Notes: generated by a model from the sequence alone, not told the origin. A stretch of DNA of 35,930 bases from Clostridiales bacterium (GCA_012839235.1 DUNS01000286.1:1-35930), one strand, 5' to 3'; counted from the first letter of the stretch, positions 1 through 8,975 are shown. Translations and numbers: made by a program.

Positions 1-402
1 ATCCTCCAAACCATAGGTAAATGGCTTAAGGTTAATGGGGAAGCTATATATGGCAGTAAAGTATGGAGACAGTTCGGAGAAGGTCCAACTAAGGTTACAG
101 AAGGACAGTTTTCTGATGGTAGTGAGACCGAGTTTACTAAGGAGGACATAAGATTTACAGTCAAGGGAAGCTATCTATATGCAACTGTTCTCAAATGGCC
201 AGAGGATGGACAGCTAGCAATAAAATCCCTAGGTGAGAAAGATGCCTCAAAGCTACCCCTTTTTCATGGAATTATAAAGAATGTATCTACTCTTGGATTT
301 GATAGTGAAGTTAAGTGGAGCCGTACTTCTGAAGCTCTTGAGATAAAGGCTGAGGATATAAAGTCAGACTATCCAGTAGTTTTAAAAGTGAAAATGGATT
401 AA
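1..402 (+). CDS. alpha-L-fucosidase (GH29), C-terminal fragment
   Basis: The open frame enters from the left edge and stops with TAA at 400-402, giving the last 133 residues. The opening residues (IGKWLKVNGEAIYGS) match the segment after the catalytic domain in GH29 alpha-L-fucosidases, where a phrase like 'WLxxNGEAIY' is typical. The rest fits the beta-sandwich tail. GH29 enzymes release terminal L-fucose from glycans by a retaining mechanism. The nucleophile and acid/base are upstream of the window and cannot be checked, and neither can a signal peptide. A strong hairpin terminator follows immediately, so this is the last gene of its transcript. The family call rests only on the tail, so a related glycosidase with the same C-terminal fold is possible. 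Confidence 0.75.
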   Translation: MLQTIGKWLKVNGEAIYGSKVWRQFGEGPTKVTEGQFSDGSETEFTKEDIRFTVKGSYLYATVLKWPEDGQLAIKSLGEKDASKLPLFHGIIKNVSTLGFDSEVKWSRTSEALEIKAEDIKSDYPVVLKVKMD

Positions 403-409
403 TAACAAG

Positions 410-460
410 AAAGTGTCAAAAGATATTTAAGGCAAATAACTTGTGACTTTTGACACTTTT
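410..460 (+). terminator. Rho-independent terminator after the fucosidase gene
   Basis: AAAGTGTCAAAAG (410-422) pairs perfectly with CTTTTGACACTTT (447-459), and the right arm runs into a T-rich stretch. It lies 8 bases after the stop codon. The loop is about 24 bases, longer than usual. Confidence 0.75.
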
Positions 461-475
461 ATTTGTGAAAAAAGG

Positions 476-504
476 TTGACTTAGTCCCCGTTTGGTGTTA
501 GACT
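476..504 (+). promoter_or_regulatory. Sigma-A-type promoter candidate for the 563-3287 ABC operon
   Basis: TTGACT (476-481), a 17-base spacer and TAGACT (499-504). Transcription would start about 50 bases before the ATG. No T-box or other attenuator is visible in this short leader. Confidence 0.5.
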
Positions 505-562
505 TTATCCAGTAAAAGCGTTAAAGCTTTAAAGTGAGAGAGCGAAAGGGACGGTTATTGAT

Positions 563-1543
563 ATGAAAAATAGAAAAATTATTGCAGCCGCATTAGTAAT
601 GGTTTTAGCAAGTTTTACACTAGTAGCTTGTGGTACTAAGGAAACAGGTAGTGGAAGTAAAGTGTTTACTATAGGAGTTAATCAGTTAGTTAAGCATGCT
701 GCGCTAGATGCTAGCTATGAGGGCTTTGTTGATGCTCTTGCAGAGGCAGGATACAAAGACGGAGAAAATATTAAGATTGATTATCAGAATGCTCAGGGAG
801 ATCAAGCAACTGCTAGTACTATAGCTACCAAGCTTGTTAATGACAATAATGACTTGATTCTTGCTATTGCAACACCTGCAGCACAAGCTGTTGCTAACAT
901 TACTAAAGATATTCCAATCCTTGTGACAGCAGTAACTGATCCTGCAGCATCAGGTCTAGTAGCGTCCAATGAAGCTCCAGGAGGTAATGTATCTGGTACA
1001 TCTGATTTAACACCTGTTAAAAGGCAGATAGAATTATTAACTCAACTTGTTCCAGATGCTGTTAATGTGGCAGTATTATATTGTTCAAGCGAAAGCAATT
1101 CTAAGATTCAAGCTGAGATTGCTATAGAAGCAGGAACTGCATTAGGACTTAATGTATTCGAAGCAACAGTATCAGATTCTAATGAAATTCAGCAGGTCGT
1201 TCAATCCTTAGTGGGCAATGTAGATGCTATATATGTTCCTACAGATAATATAATTTCTGATGGAATGGCAACGGTATCATCAATAACCAATGGAAATGGT
1301 ATTCCTGTAATAGTTGGTGAAGAGGCTATGATAGACAAAGGTGGTCTGGCAACCTATGGGATAGACTATTATAAACTTGGTTTATTAACTGGTAAGCAGG
1401 CAGTTAAAATTATTGAAGGTAAGGCAGAAACAGCAACTATGGCAATTGAGTATATTCCTGATGATGAGTATACACTTGAAATCAACGAAGATGTGGCAGC
1501 ACAGCTTGGAATAGATATTCCAGAAGATTTACTTGTTAAATAA
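563..1543 (+). CDS. ABC transporter substrate-binding lipoprotein (ABC_sub_bind / TrpX-like family)
   Basis: 326 residues. A basic start and hydrophobic stretch lead to a lipobox LVAC with the lipidated cysteine at residue 23, so the mature protein should be anchored on the outer face of the membrane. The mature part has the two-lobe periplasmic-binding fold of the ABC_sub_bind family (PF04392): an N-terminal lobe with 'GVNQLVKHAALD', then 'AIATPAAQAV', 'VTAVTDPAASGLV' and 'YVPTDN'. A permease follows after 18 bases and then an ATPase, giving a complete importer. Some members of this family import tryptophan or tyrosine (streptococcal TrpXYZ), but those are often under T-box control. None is seen here, so the substrate is not assigned. 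Confidence 0.88.
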   Translation: MKNRKIIAAALVMVLASFTLVACGTKETGSGSKVFTIGVNQLVKHAALDASYEGFVDALAEAGYKDGENIKIDYQNAQGDQATASTIATKLVNDNNDLILAIATPAAQAVANITKDIPILVTAVTDPAASGLVASNEAPGGNVSGTSDLTPVKRQIELLTQLVPDAVNVAVLYCSSESNSKIQAEIAIEAGTALGLNVFEATVSDSNEIQQVVQSLVGNVDAIYVPTDNIISDGMATVSSITNGNGIPVIVGEEAMIDKGGLATYGIDYYKLGLLTGKQAVKIIEGKAETATMAIEYIPDDEYTLEINEDVAAQLGIDIPEDLLVK

Positions 1544-1561
1544 GAAAGGAAACTCTTTAAC

Positions 1562-2491
1562 ATGAATATTTTAATGGCAATGTTTGGTGCCGTATCCCAA
1601 GGGCTAGTGTGGGCAACCTTAGCCCTTGGAGTTTATATCACCTTTAGAATTCTTAATTTTGCTGATATGTCCTGTGAAGGAAGCTTTGCCCTTGGAGGAA
1701 GCGTCAGCGCTGTTTTAATGGTAAATATAGGGGTAAACCCTTTTATGACTGTAATTGTTGCAACTCTAGCAGGAATGGTTGCAGGAGCTATTACTGGAAT
1801 TTTACATACGAAGCTTAAGATACCGGCAATACTTTCCGGTATTCTTACTATGATTGGATTGTATTCTATTAACTTAAGAATTATGGGTCAAGCCAATACT
1901 TCACTTATTGGTCAGACTACGATGATAACAATTATTCGCAAGATTCTACCTACTCCTGAAGTCTTAGGTATTAAAGATTCAACATTACAGACATGGGTAG
2001 TACTAGCTATAGGTCTTGTATTTACTGTTGCAGTTATTGGTCTCATATACTGGTACTTTGGTACTGAAATAGGTTGTTGTATAAGAGCAACTGGTAATAA
2101 TGAGACAATGGTAAGAGCTCAAGGTGTTAATACAGATGTGATGAAGATTCTAGGATTGGTTATAAGTAATGGCTTGATAGCTTTATCTGGTGCACTTGTG
2201 ACCCAGAGTCAGGGTTTCGCAGATGTTAAGATGGGAGTTGGAGCTATAGTAATTGGCCTAGCCTCTATAGTAATCGGAGAGGTGATATTTTTAAGACCTA
2301 GAAACTTTGCATCTAGACTATTGTCTATAATGATTGGTTCTGTTATTTATAGAATGATTATTGCTTTAGTTCTTCAACTTGGACTGAATACCGATGACTT
2401 AAAGTTATTTACAGCTATAGTAGTGGCTATAGCCTTATCAATACCTACATTAAAAAAGAATAGAGCAGCTACTCGTAAGGGGGCAGTTTAA
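1562..2491 (+). CDS. ABC transporter permease (BPD_transp_2 / branched-chain-type)
   Basis: 309 residues, very hydrophobic, with eight or nine likely membrane segments. The fold is that of PF02653 permeases (branched-chain amino acid/ribose type), including the conserved cytoplasmic stretch 'IGCCIRATGNNETMVRAQGVN', which in this family contacts the ATPase. It would form the membrane channel for the lipoprotein encoded just upstream. The start has a Shine-Dalgarno AGAAAGGAAA about 8 bases before the ATG. The stop codon is 1 base from the ATPase start, so the genes are almost certainly translated together. One permease gene is present, which implies a homodimeric channel. Confidence 0.9.
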   Translation: MNILMAMFGAVSQGLVWATLALGVYITFRILNFADMSCEGSFALGGSVSAVLMVNIGVNPFMTVIVATLAGMVAGAITGILHTKLKIPAILSGILTMIGLYSINLRIMGQANTSLIGQTTMITIIRKILPTPEVLGIKDSTLQTWVVLAIGLVFTVAVIGLIYWYFGTEIGCCIRATGNNETMVRAQGVNTDVMKILGLVISNGLIALSGALVTQSQGFADVKMGVGAIVIGLASIVIGEVIFLRPRNFASRLLSIMIGSVIYRMIIALVLQLGLNTDDLKLFTAIVVAIALSIPTLKKNRAATRKGAV

Positions 2492-2492
2492 T

Positions 2493-3287
2493 ATGTTGAA
2501 AATTACTGATTTGTATAAAACTTTTAACCCAGGTACAGTTAATGAAAAACAAGTGTTAAAAGGAGTTGATCTTGAATTAAAGGATAAAGACTTTGTCACT
2601 GTAATTGGTGGCAATGGTGCTGGTAAATCTACGATTCTTAATATGATTGCCGGTGTCCATTATCCAGACAAAGGATCTATTGTTCTTGAAGATGAGGATA
2701 TAACATATATTCCTGAATATAAGAGAGCTAAATATCTTGGAAGGGTTTTTCAAGACCCTATGATGGGAACCGCTTCTAATATGGCAATTGAGGAAAATCT
2801 TGCCTTGGCATATCGCCGTGGAGATAGAAGAGGATTTGCATGGGGAATTACAAAGGAAGAGAAAGAGATTTATGTAGATAAGCTTAAGGAGCTTGATCTT
2901 GGACTGGAAGATAGACTTACCACTAAAGTAGGTCTTTTATCTGGTGGACAAAGGCAAGCCTTAACATTGCTTATGGCAGCTCTTCGTAAGCCTAAGCTAT
3001 TACTTTTGGATGAGCATACAGCTGCCCTAGATCCAAAGACGGCTGAGAAGGTTTTAAAGCTGTCGGAGCAGATTATCTCAGATAATGCCCTAACAGCTCT
3101 GATGGTAACCCATAACATGAAAAATGCCATTCAATATGGTAATAGATTAATCATGATGTATGATGGTAGGATAATATATGATGTGTCTGGAGAAGAAAAG
3201 AGGAATCTTAAGGTCAATGATCTCCTTGAAAAATTCCAGAGCGTTAGTGGAGGAGAATTTGCTAACGACAGGATGATGCTATCATAG
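2493..3287 (+). CDS. ABC transporter ATP-binding protein
   Basis: 264 residues, the usual length. It contains a Walker A GGNGAGKST (39-47), Q-loop glutamine at 87, signature LSGGQ (149-153), Walker B LLLLDEH (169-175, with catalytic Glu174) and H-loop histidine at 207. All residues needed for ATP hydrolysis are present. It is the third gene of the importer operon and starts 1 base after the permease stop, with AAGGGGG as the ribosome site. It should sit at the inner face of the membrane and power uptake. No terminator hairpin of good quality follows, so transcription may fade into the next gap. Confidence 0.92.
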   Translation: MLKITDLYKTFNPGTVNEKQVLKGVDLELKDKDFVTVIGGNGAGKSTILNMIAGVHYPDKGSIVLEDEDITYIPEYKRAKYLGRVFQDPMMGTASNMAIEENLALAYRRGDRRGFAWGITKEEKEIYVDKLKELDLGLEDRLTTKVGLLSGGQRQALTLLMAALRKPKLLLLDEHTAALDPKTAEKVLKLSEQIISDNALTALMVTHNMKNAIQYGNRLIMMYDGRIIYDVSGEEKRNLKVNDLLEKFQSVSGGEFANDRMMLS

Positions 3288-3588
3288 AAATATAATAATG
3301 ATTAGAATATCTTATGCATTTAAATCGAAGTATGAGTCTTTTAGCTTTGTGTAAATTGCATTTGATGCAATATAAGAAGGGCTTTTGCCTCCCTAATCAA
3401 AATAATTGGTATAAGAATAACAGTTCATAGCCAAGTATTGAAGAATTTATTATTAATTCTATCAGTGCATGGAGGTGGACTGTTTTTAAATGCTTTCCTT
3501 TAGATTGTAATTTATCATAATAATTGGTATATTAAATCTAGATTATAGGATATTAACTATTGAGTAATATAATGAAAGGCATGATTAA
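3288..3588. other. Gene-free stretch between ABC operon and decarboxylase
   Basis: About 300 bases without a credible gene. It holds a small perfect hairpin (ATTGCAT/ATGCAAT, near 3356-3372) and a 13-base direct repeat AATAATTGGTATA at 3401-3413 and 3519-3531. A TATAAT at 3568-3573 lacks a good -35 and would start the RNA almost at the decarboxylase ribosome site. Confidence 0.5.
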
Positions 3589-5034
3589 ATGAGTGGACTT
3601 TACGATAGATTGGCCATGTATAGTAGAGGAGATTATTACCCTATGCATATGCCAGGTCATAAGAGAAACAAAGCTTTGCTCTCCATGGTAAATCCCTATG
3701 AAATAGATATAACAGAGATACCTGGCTTTGATAACCTTTATGAGCCTCAAGGAATCTTATTTGAACTGTGCAATAGAATTAGTAGCTTATATAAGGCGAA
3801 AAAATCCTATCCTCTCATTAATGGCAGTACTGGGGGTATTCTAGCTGGGATATCTGCGGCTACTAATAGGGGAGATACTGTGTTGGTCGCAAGAAACTGC
3901 CATAAATCTGTCTACCATGGGATTGCATTAATGGAGCTAACTCCAATCTATTTATACCCTGAGTTTTCCACAGAAGCATCTATAAATTGTGGAATTTTCC
4001 CCGGAAAAATCGAGGAGATGTTGATAACTCACAAAAATATTAAAGCAGTTATCATAACCTCTCCAACCTATGAAGGCATAGTTTCTGACATTAAGACCAT
4101 TTCCAAGATAGTTCATAGCCATGGAGCAGTTCTTATAGTCGATGAAGCCCATGGAGCTCACTTTGGTTTTGATCCTAGGTTTCCAGAAAGTGCAGTGACA
4201 TTAGGAGCAGATATTGTTATTCAAAGTCTTCATAAAACCTTACCTGCATTTACCCAAACGGCGGTTATTCATTGTAATAATCATAAACTTTGCAGAAGGC
4301 TGGAAAAATATCTAGCTATTTATCAAACCAGTAGCCCATCATATGTGATGATGGCTGGGATTGATAAATGCATAAGCCTATTAGAAGATAGGGGTAGGGC
4401 TCTGTTTGATGATTATTATTGCAGGTTAGTAGAATTTTATCAGGCTATTAAGCAGCTAAACAACTTAAGAATAATTACAAAGGAAATATTGACATATAAT
4501 AATATTTTTAAACTTGATCCCTCTAAAATTACAGTCCTTACTAAAGGGGTGTTATTTAATGGGAAACCTCTTAATGGCCATCAATTGGGTGAGCTCTTAC
4601 TAGATAAGTATCACATTATAGTAGAGATGGTGGCAAGGGATTATGTCTTGGGGATGACTAGTATTGCCGATACCAAAGAGGGATTTGATAGGTTTGCTAA
4701 TGGGCTAATAGACCTTGACAAAGAGTTAACCATTGGTTCTATGTCTGACCATAATGATTATATAGAAACAATAAAATTATTCCAGCCATTCCAGGCTATG
4801 ACCCCATATAGGGCAATGGAGCTAGAAACAGAGGTGGTTGATTTACAAAGCTGCCAGGGTAGGATTAGCGCTAATATAATTACACTGTATCCACCAGGAA
4901 TACCATTAATTGTTCCAGGAGAAAGAATCGACCAAGAATTTATCGAATATATAGGAAGCTCTATTAAGGAAGGGCTAACAGTAACTGGACTTATAGGAGA
5001 TAATAAGCTTATAGAAGTTATTATGCAGGAATAA
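3589..5034 (+). CDS. PLP-dependent Orn/Lys/Arg decarboxylase-family protein (YaaO-like)
   Basis: 481 residues, fold-type I PLP enzyme of the Orn/Lys/Arg decarboxylase family in the short form without the N-terminal wing domain. Visible marks: MPGHKRN (21-27), the glycine-rich INGSTGG loop (77-83), VDEAHGAHFG (184-193, with the PLP-ring Asp185), and SLHKT (213-217), where Lys216 should form the Schiff base. The C-terminal part carries 'LYPPGIPLIVPGE', typical of the family's small domain. Members decarboxylate arginine, lysine or ornithine, and the sequence alone does not decide which. Its place ahead of a nucleotide kinase, yaaR and holB matches B. subtilis yaaO. The start follows GAAAGG with about 10 bases spacing. 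An earlier ATG at 3582 stops after three codons. Confidence 0.88.
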   Translation: MSGLYDRLAMYSRGDYYPMHMPGHKRNKALLSMVNPYEIDITEIPGFDNLYEPQGILFELCNRISSLYKAKKSYPLINGSTGGILAGISAATNRGDTVLVARNCHKSVYHGIALMELTPIYLYPEFSTEASINCGIFPGKIEEMLITHKNIKAVIITSPTYEGIVSDIKTISKIVHSHGAVLIVDEAHGAHFGFDPRFPESAVTLGADIVIQSLHKTLPAFTQTAVIHCNNHKLCRRLEKYLAIYQTSSPSYVMMAGIDKCISLLEDRGRALFDDYYCRLVEFYQAIKQLNNLRIITKEILTYNNIFKLDPSKITVLTKGVLFNGKPLNGHQLGELLLDKYHIIVEMVARDYVLGMTSIADTKEGFDRFANGLIDLDKELTIGSMSDHNDYIETIKLFQPFQAMTPYRAMELETEVVDLQSCQGRISANIITLYPPGIPLIVPGERIDQEFIEYIGSSIKEGLTVTGLIGDNKLIEVIMQE

Positions 5035-5177
5035 GCGGATTAGTTCAAGAAAGAGTATGGGCACAAGCTTGCTTTAATAAAGGCCATGGATTTTTTGGAT
5101 AAGTGCAGCGTGAACGAGATAGTGTTAGCTATCGAGTAATGATCTGCAAAATATAGATAATACTAGAGGAGGCTGTA

Positions 5178-5771
5178 ATGGGTAAGATATATATTATTAC
5201 AGGTAAAAGTGCTACAGGTAAAGATACATTGTTTAAGAAACTACTGGAGGACAAAGAGATTAACCTTAAGACAGTGGTTATGTATACTACAAGACCAATT
5301 CGTCAGGGAGAAATAGAAGGAGTAGAATATCATTTTGTCAACGAAGAAGATTTAAAAGAGCTTGAGAAGGCCAATAAGGTAATAGAACATCGTTCCTATA
5401 ATACAGTCCATGGTATATGGCACTATTTTACCGTCAATGACGGTCAGATTGATCTTAATAATAATGATTATCTTATGCTAGGTACGGTGGAAAGCATAAT
5501 ACAGATAGGTAAATTCTATGGCTTTGACCATGTAGAACCGATATATCTTGAAGTACCTGATGATGAACGACTTCTACGTTCAATTAGAAGAGAACAAAGA
5601 CAAGTAAAGCCTAATTATGCTGAAATTTGTAGAAGGTATTTGGCAGATGAGGAGGACTTTAGTGAAGAAAACTTAGAAAAGCTTAATCTAAGGAGAAGAT
5701 ATTCTAATATGGATATTAATCAATGTGCCACTGAGGTTATATCTCACATCAAAAATTTTACTGTAAAGTAA
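5178..5771 (+). CDS. guanylate kinase-like nucleoside monophosphate kinase
   Basis: 197 residues. The P-loop GKSATGKDT (9-17) is followed by 'VVMYTTRPIRQGEIEGVEYHF', which matches the guanylate-kinase motif 'TTRxPRxGExxGxDYxF' for binding the nucleotide base. It would phosphorylate GMP/dGMP with ATP in the cytoplasm, but the P-loop is less canonical (A-T-G-K-D-T instead of S-G-x-G-K-S/T) and the usual guanylate kinase in clostridia sits beside rpoZ. This may therefore be a second, specialised copy. It occupies the slot that thymidylate kinase (tmk) holds in B. subtilis between yaaO and yaaR. The start has AGAGGAGG 8 bases upstream. Confidence 0.8.
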   Translation: MGKIYIITGKSATGKDTLFKKLLEDKEINLKTVVMYTTRPIRQGEIEGVEYHFVNEEDLKELEKANKVIEHRSYNTVHGIWHYFTVNDGQIDLNNNDYLMLGTVESIIQIGKFYGFDHVEPIYLEVPDDERLLRSIRREQRQVKPNYAEICRRYLADEEDFSEENLEKLNLRRRYSNMDINQCATEVISHIKNFTVK

Positions 5772-5790
5772 GTCTTTGGTGTGTTATAAT
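5762..5790 (+). promoter_or_regulatory. Extended -10 promoter candidate before yaaR
   Basis: TGTTATAAT ends at 5790 (TG plus one base before TATAAT 5785-5790), with a weak -35 TGTAAA at 5762-5767 and a 17-base spacer. GGTG and CACC flank the -10 as a short inverted repeat. It could give the yaaR-holB-ricT genes their own start. Confidence 0.45.
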
Positions 5791-5833
5791 CACCATATGC
5801 TAATAAATATTTGACTATAATTAGGAGGAGACT

Positions 5834-6274
5834 ATGGATATAAAGGTTAACCAAATGCAACCAATAAATGCGGTAGAAGCCAAAAAACCAGTGCAAGAAG
5901 CAGATGGTTCCTTTAAGTTTACCCTAATTTCTAACATAGAAGAACAGGATTTACAGGCTAGACTACATGTTATGGTAGAAGAGATTAACGCTCAAGGGAA
6001 AAAGCTGGCTAAGCATATGGATTTGACAGACATGAAATATTACCGCCAGCTTATTAGAGAATTTATGAACGAAATTGTTAATCACTCTCATAAGTTCTCC
6101 AGAGAGAACTTTCTGGATAGGAAAGGCAGACATAGGGTTTACACTATGATTAAGCTTGTAGATGAGAATTTGGACGAGCTTGCTGCTGAACTTATTAAAG
6201 AAGAAAAGGATCATATTTTGATTCTCAATAAGATTGATGAAATAAGAGGACTTTTATTAGATATCTTAACTTAA
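5834..6274 (+). CDS. yaaR: YaaR family protein (DUF327)
   Basis: 146 residues, predicted almost wholly alpha-helical and soluble, with no membrane segment. Length and place, immediately before holB in the yaaO-to-yabC order, match the DUF327/YaaR family. The stretch '[20 protein letters not shown]' and '[20 protein letters not shown]' are typical of it. The biochemical role of YaaR is not established. The start follows TAGGAGGAG. In B. subtilis the c-di-AMP receptor gene darA (yaaQ) sits directly upstream. Here that gene is absent and the kinase is the neighbour. Confidence 0.82.
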   Translation: MDIKVNQMQPINAVEAKKPVQEADGSFKFTLISNIEEQDLQARLHVMVEEINAQGKKLAKHMDLTDMKYYRQLIREFMNEIVNHSHKFSRENFLDRKGRHRVYTMIKLVDENLDELAAELIKEEKDHILILNKIDEIRGLLLDILT

Positions 6275-6314
6275 GGTTATCTTTTCTCCTACGAAGAAAG
6301 GTATGGTTATTGTT

Positions 6315-7304
6315 ATGTACGACTTTCATCAAATATTAGGGCACGATAGTGTCAAAGAACATTTGCAAAATGCTATAGCATCTAGGAAGGTTTCCCATGC
6401 CTACGTCTTCCATGGTGAAGAGGGAAGTGGTAAAAAGATACTTGCTATGGCCTTTGCCAAGACTCTACAGTGTGAGGATGGAGGTAAAGCTCCATGTAAT
6501 CATTGTGTTTCCTGTAAACAGGTGGAAACTAATAATCATCCTGATATAATGTGGGTAACCCATGAAAAGGCCAGTATAGGTGTTGATGATATAAGAGATC
6601 AGATTAATGGTGATATTTTAATTAAACCCTATAGGAGTCCCTATAAGATTTATTTGATAGGTATGGCGGACAAGATGACTGAAGCCGCTCAGAATGCTCT
6701 GCTTAAGACCTTAGAAGAGCCACCAGTATATGGAGTAATAATTCTCTTGGTCAATAATATTAATCGTATATTACCAACAGTATTATCTAGATCCGTCGTA
6801 CTCAATCTAAGACCAATAGATAACCAGGTTATAAAAGACTTTTTGATGACAGATCATCATGTTCCAGATTATATGGCAAGGATTGCTGCTGACTTTTCCG
6901 GTGGAAATGTGGGCAAAGCTATCAAATATGCAACATCAGAAGAATTTGAAGAGATGAAATCACAGGTCCTTCACATCCTTAAATATATTGATGAGATGGG
7001 TCTGCATGAGATTGTTTCTGGAATAAAAACAATTACTGCCAATAAGGGAGCAATTGATGATTATCTGGATTTGATATTATTGTGGTACAGGGATGTATTA
7101 ATGCAAAAAGCAACGAATGACCCAAATCTGCTAACATATAAAGAAGAGTATCAATTCATAAAGGGACAAGCTAGGACTAGAAGCTATAGCCAGATTGAAA
7201 ATATTATAAAATCCATAGAAAAGGCAAAACTTAGATTACAGGCCAATGTTAACATGGATATAGCCCTTGAGCTAATGTTGTTATCTATAAAGGAGAATAG
7301 TTAA
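6315..7304 (+). CDS. holB: DNA polymerase III subunit delta'
   Basis: 329 residues from this start. It is the non-motor clamp-loader subunit that helps load the sliding clamp at replication forks. The AAA+ domain has a Walker A-like GEEGSGKK (34-41), four zinc-binding cysteines (53, 61, 64, 67), 'QNALLKTLEEPP', and 'SRSVVLNLRP' in place of the usual SRC arginine-finger motif (the cysteine is replaced). An ATG at 6303 is in frame but sits only 1-2 bases from the GAAAGG site. The start at 6315 gives the N-terminus M-x-F-x-x-I-x-G-H usual in relatives, although the spacing (about 13) is long. Its TAA overlaps the ATG of ricT by one base, implying coupled translation. Confidence 0.9.
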   Translation: MYDFHQILGHDSVKEHLQNAIASRKVSHAYVFHGEEGSGKKILAMAFAKTLQCEDGGKAPCNHCVSCKQVETNNHPDIMWVTHEKASIGVDDIRDQINGDILIKPYRSPYKIYLIGMADKMTEAAQNALLKTLEEPPVYGVIILLVNNINRILPTVLSRSVVLNLRPIDNQVIKDFLMTDHHVPDYMARIAADFSGGNVGKAIKYATSEEFEEMKSQVLHILKYIDEMGLHEIVSGIKTITANKGAIDDYLDLILLWYRDVLMQKATNDPNLLTYKEEYQFIKGQARTRSYSQIENIIKSIEKAKLRLQANVNMDIALELMLLSIKENS

Positions 7305-8212
7305 TGATTAATGTAATTGGAGTAAGATTTCGCAAAGCAGGTAAGATATATTATTTTGATCCTGCTGGCAACCATATAGAACAAGGAAACAATGTAATAG
7401 TAGAAACCGCCAGAGGCATTGAATATGGCAAAGTAGTTTTAGGCTCTAGAGAGGTTGAAGATGATAAAGTGGTTCAACCCTTGAAACCAGTAATCCGAAT
7501 AGCTACAGAAGAAGACGATAAGATCGAGCAGAAGAATAAGGAAAAAGAAAAAGAAGCTTTTGATATCTGCTTGGAGAAGATTAATAAGCATGGGCTAGAA
7601 ATGAAGCTAATTGATTGTGAATATACATTTGACAATAACAAGGTTCTATTTTATTTTACTGCAGATGGACGAATTGATTTTCGTGAGCTTGTTAAGGATC
7701 TAGCAAGTGTATTTAAAACAAGAATTGAGCTTAGACAAATTGGTGTAAGAGATGAGACTAAGATTGTTGGAGGCATTGGAATCTGCGGAAGACCTCTATG
7801 CTGTAATACATTTCTTTCGGAGTTTGCACCAGTATCCATTAAGATGGCCAAGGAACAGAATCTTTCCCTTAATCCTACCAAGATATCTGGAGTATGTGGT
7901 AGATTAATGTGCTGTCTTAAGAATGAGGAAGAAGCATATGAGGAACTTAATAATAGACTTCCTAATGTAGGAGAGAGGGTAACAACCATTGATAAATACA
8001 AAGGTGAAGTTCATAGTGTTAGTGTATTAAAACAATTAGTTAAGGTTATTGTAACCCTTGAAAATGATGAAAAAGAAATACGTGAATATAAAGTTGATGA
8101 TTTGAAATTTACTCATAAGAAAAAGAAAGAAAAGACAGTGATTGATGAAGAACTAAAAGTTTTAGAGCTTTTGGAAAAGAAAGAAGGTAAATCACTGCTT
8201 AACGATGATTGA
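7304..8212 (+). CDS. ricT: PSP1-domain protein RicT (YaaT)
   Basis: 302 residues. The PSP1 domain covers the first two thirds, with two cysteine clusters: C161, C166, C167 (GICGRPLCC) and C198, C203, C204 (GVCGRLMCC). In B. subtilis RicT forms the Y-complex with RicA and RicF, carries iron-sulfur clusters, assists RNase Y in mRNA maturation and speeds Spo0A phosphorylation. The cysteines conserved here are the likely cluster ligands. The C-terminus is lysine/glutamate rich. The ATG overlaps the holB stop, and the trmN6-like gene starts inside its end. Function in this organism is inferred from the family. Confidence 0.9.
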   Translation: MINVIGVRFRKAGKIYYFDPAGNHIEQGNNVIVETARGIEYGKVVLGSREVEDDKVVQPLKPVIRIATEEDDKIEQKNKEKEKEAFDICLEKINKHGLEMKLIDCEYTFDNNKVLFYFTADGRIDFRELVKDLASVFKTRIELRQIGVRDETKIVGGIGICGRPLCCNTFLSEFAPVSIKMAKEQNLSLNPTKISGVCGRLMCCLKNEEEAYEELNNRLPNVGERVTTIDKYKGEVHSVSVLKQLVKVIVTLENDEKEIREYKVDDLKFTHKKKKEKTVIDEELKVLELLEKKEGKSLLNDD

Positions 8213-8960
8213 TATGGATAAGGCAAAGGAATTACTAAAAGGTGATGAACGATTGGATGACCTTCATAGGAATGGTTATCAGATTATTCAAAATCCTAAA
8301 AATTTCTGTTTTGGTATGGATGCTGTGCTGCTTTCCGGATTTGCCAAGGCAAATTCCGGGGAGCTTGTTCTTGATTTAGGTACTGGTAATGGTATTATTC
8401 CAATTCTACTTGAGGCTAAAACTGAGGGCAAGCATTTTACAGGTTTGGAGATACAGGCAGAAAGTGTTGATATGGCAAGACGAAGCCTTGCTATTAATAA
8501 GCTTGAGGATAAAATTGATATTGTATTAGGAGATATAAAGGAAGCTTCGCTTATTTTTGGGAAGGCTTCCTTTGATGTCGTTACAAGTAATCCTCCATAT
8601 ATGACTAATTGTCATGGTCTAGTAAGCACTGATAAGGGAAAAGCTATTGCAAGGCATGAAATATTATGTACCCTTGAGGATCTTATTAGAGAAGCCGCTC
8701 AGGTTTTAAAGCCTGGAGGAAGATTCTATATGGTCCACAGACCTTTTAGATTAGTAGAGATTCTTAATACTTTAACGGCTCACCGATTGGAGCCAAAGAG
8801 GATGAGGATGGTTCATCCATATGTGGATAAAGAACCCAACATGGTATTAATTGAGTGTATAAAAGGGGGTAAATCCAGAATTACAGTGGAAGCGCCCCTC
8901 ATCGTATATGGGAAGCAAAAGGTTTACACTAAGGAAATATTTGATATCTATGGATATTAG
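8205..8960 (+). CDS. tRNA1(Val) (adenine(37)-N6)-methyltransferase family protein (YabB/TrmN6-like)
   Basis: 251 residues, class I SAM-dependent methyltransferase. Motif I is LDLGTGNG (56-63) and motif IV is NPPY (129-132), the signature of N6-adenine methylation. The N-terminal 'QNPKNFCFGMDAVLLSGFA' is characteristic of the TrmN6/YabB group, which modifies A37 of tRNA. The exact tRNA target is not readable from the sequence. The ATG lies 8 bases inside the ricT stop, with no strong ribosome site of its own, so translation probably depends on coupling. ATG 8214 is an alternative start. rsmI follows after 15 bases. Confidence 0.87.
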   Translation: MIDMDKAKELLKGDERLDDLHRNGYQIIQNPKNFCFGMDAVLLSGFAKANSGELVLDLGTGNGIIPILLEAKTEGKHFTGLEIQAESVDMARRSLAINKLEDKIDIVLGDIKEASLIFGKASFDVVTSNPPYMTNCHGLVSTDKGKAIARHEILCTLEDLIREAAQVLKPGGRFYMVHRPFRLVEILNTLTAHRLEPKRMRMVHPYVDKEPNMVLIECIKGGKSRITVEAPLIVYGKQKVYTKEIFDIYGY

Positions 8961-8975
8961 AAAGAGTAGGTAGGT

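Noticed and set aside
4-400. Carbohydrate-binding module reading for the left-edge fragment
   Set aside because: The opening residues fit the GH29 segment that follows the catalytic barrel better.
3332-3430. A 32-codon open frame in the gap before the decarboxylase
   Set aside because: No ribosome site upstream, no recognised pattern and the composition is ordinary for AT-rich noncoding DNA.
3401-3531. Direct repeat AATAATTGGTATA as insertion-site duplication
   Set aside because: The 105 bases between the copies have no terminal inverted repeats or coding content. Probably chance.
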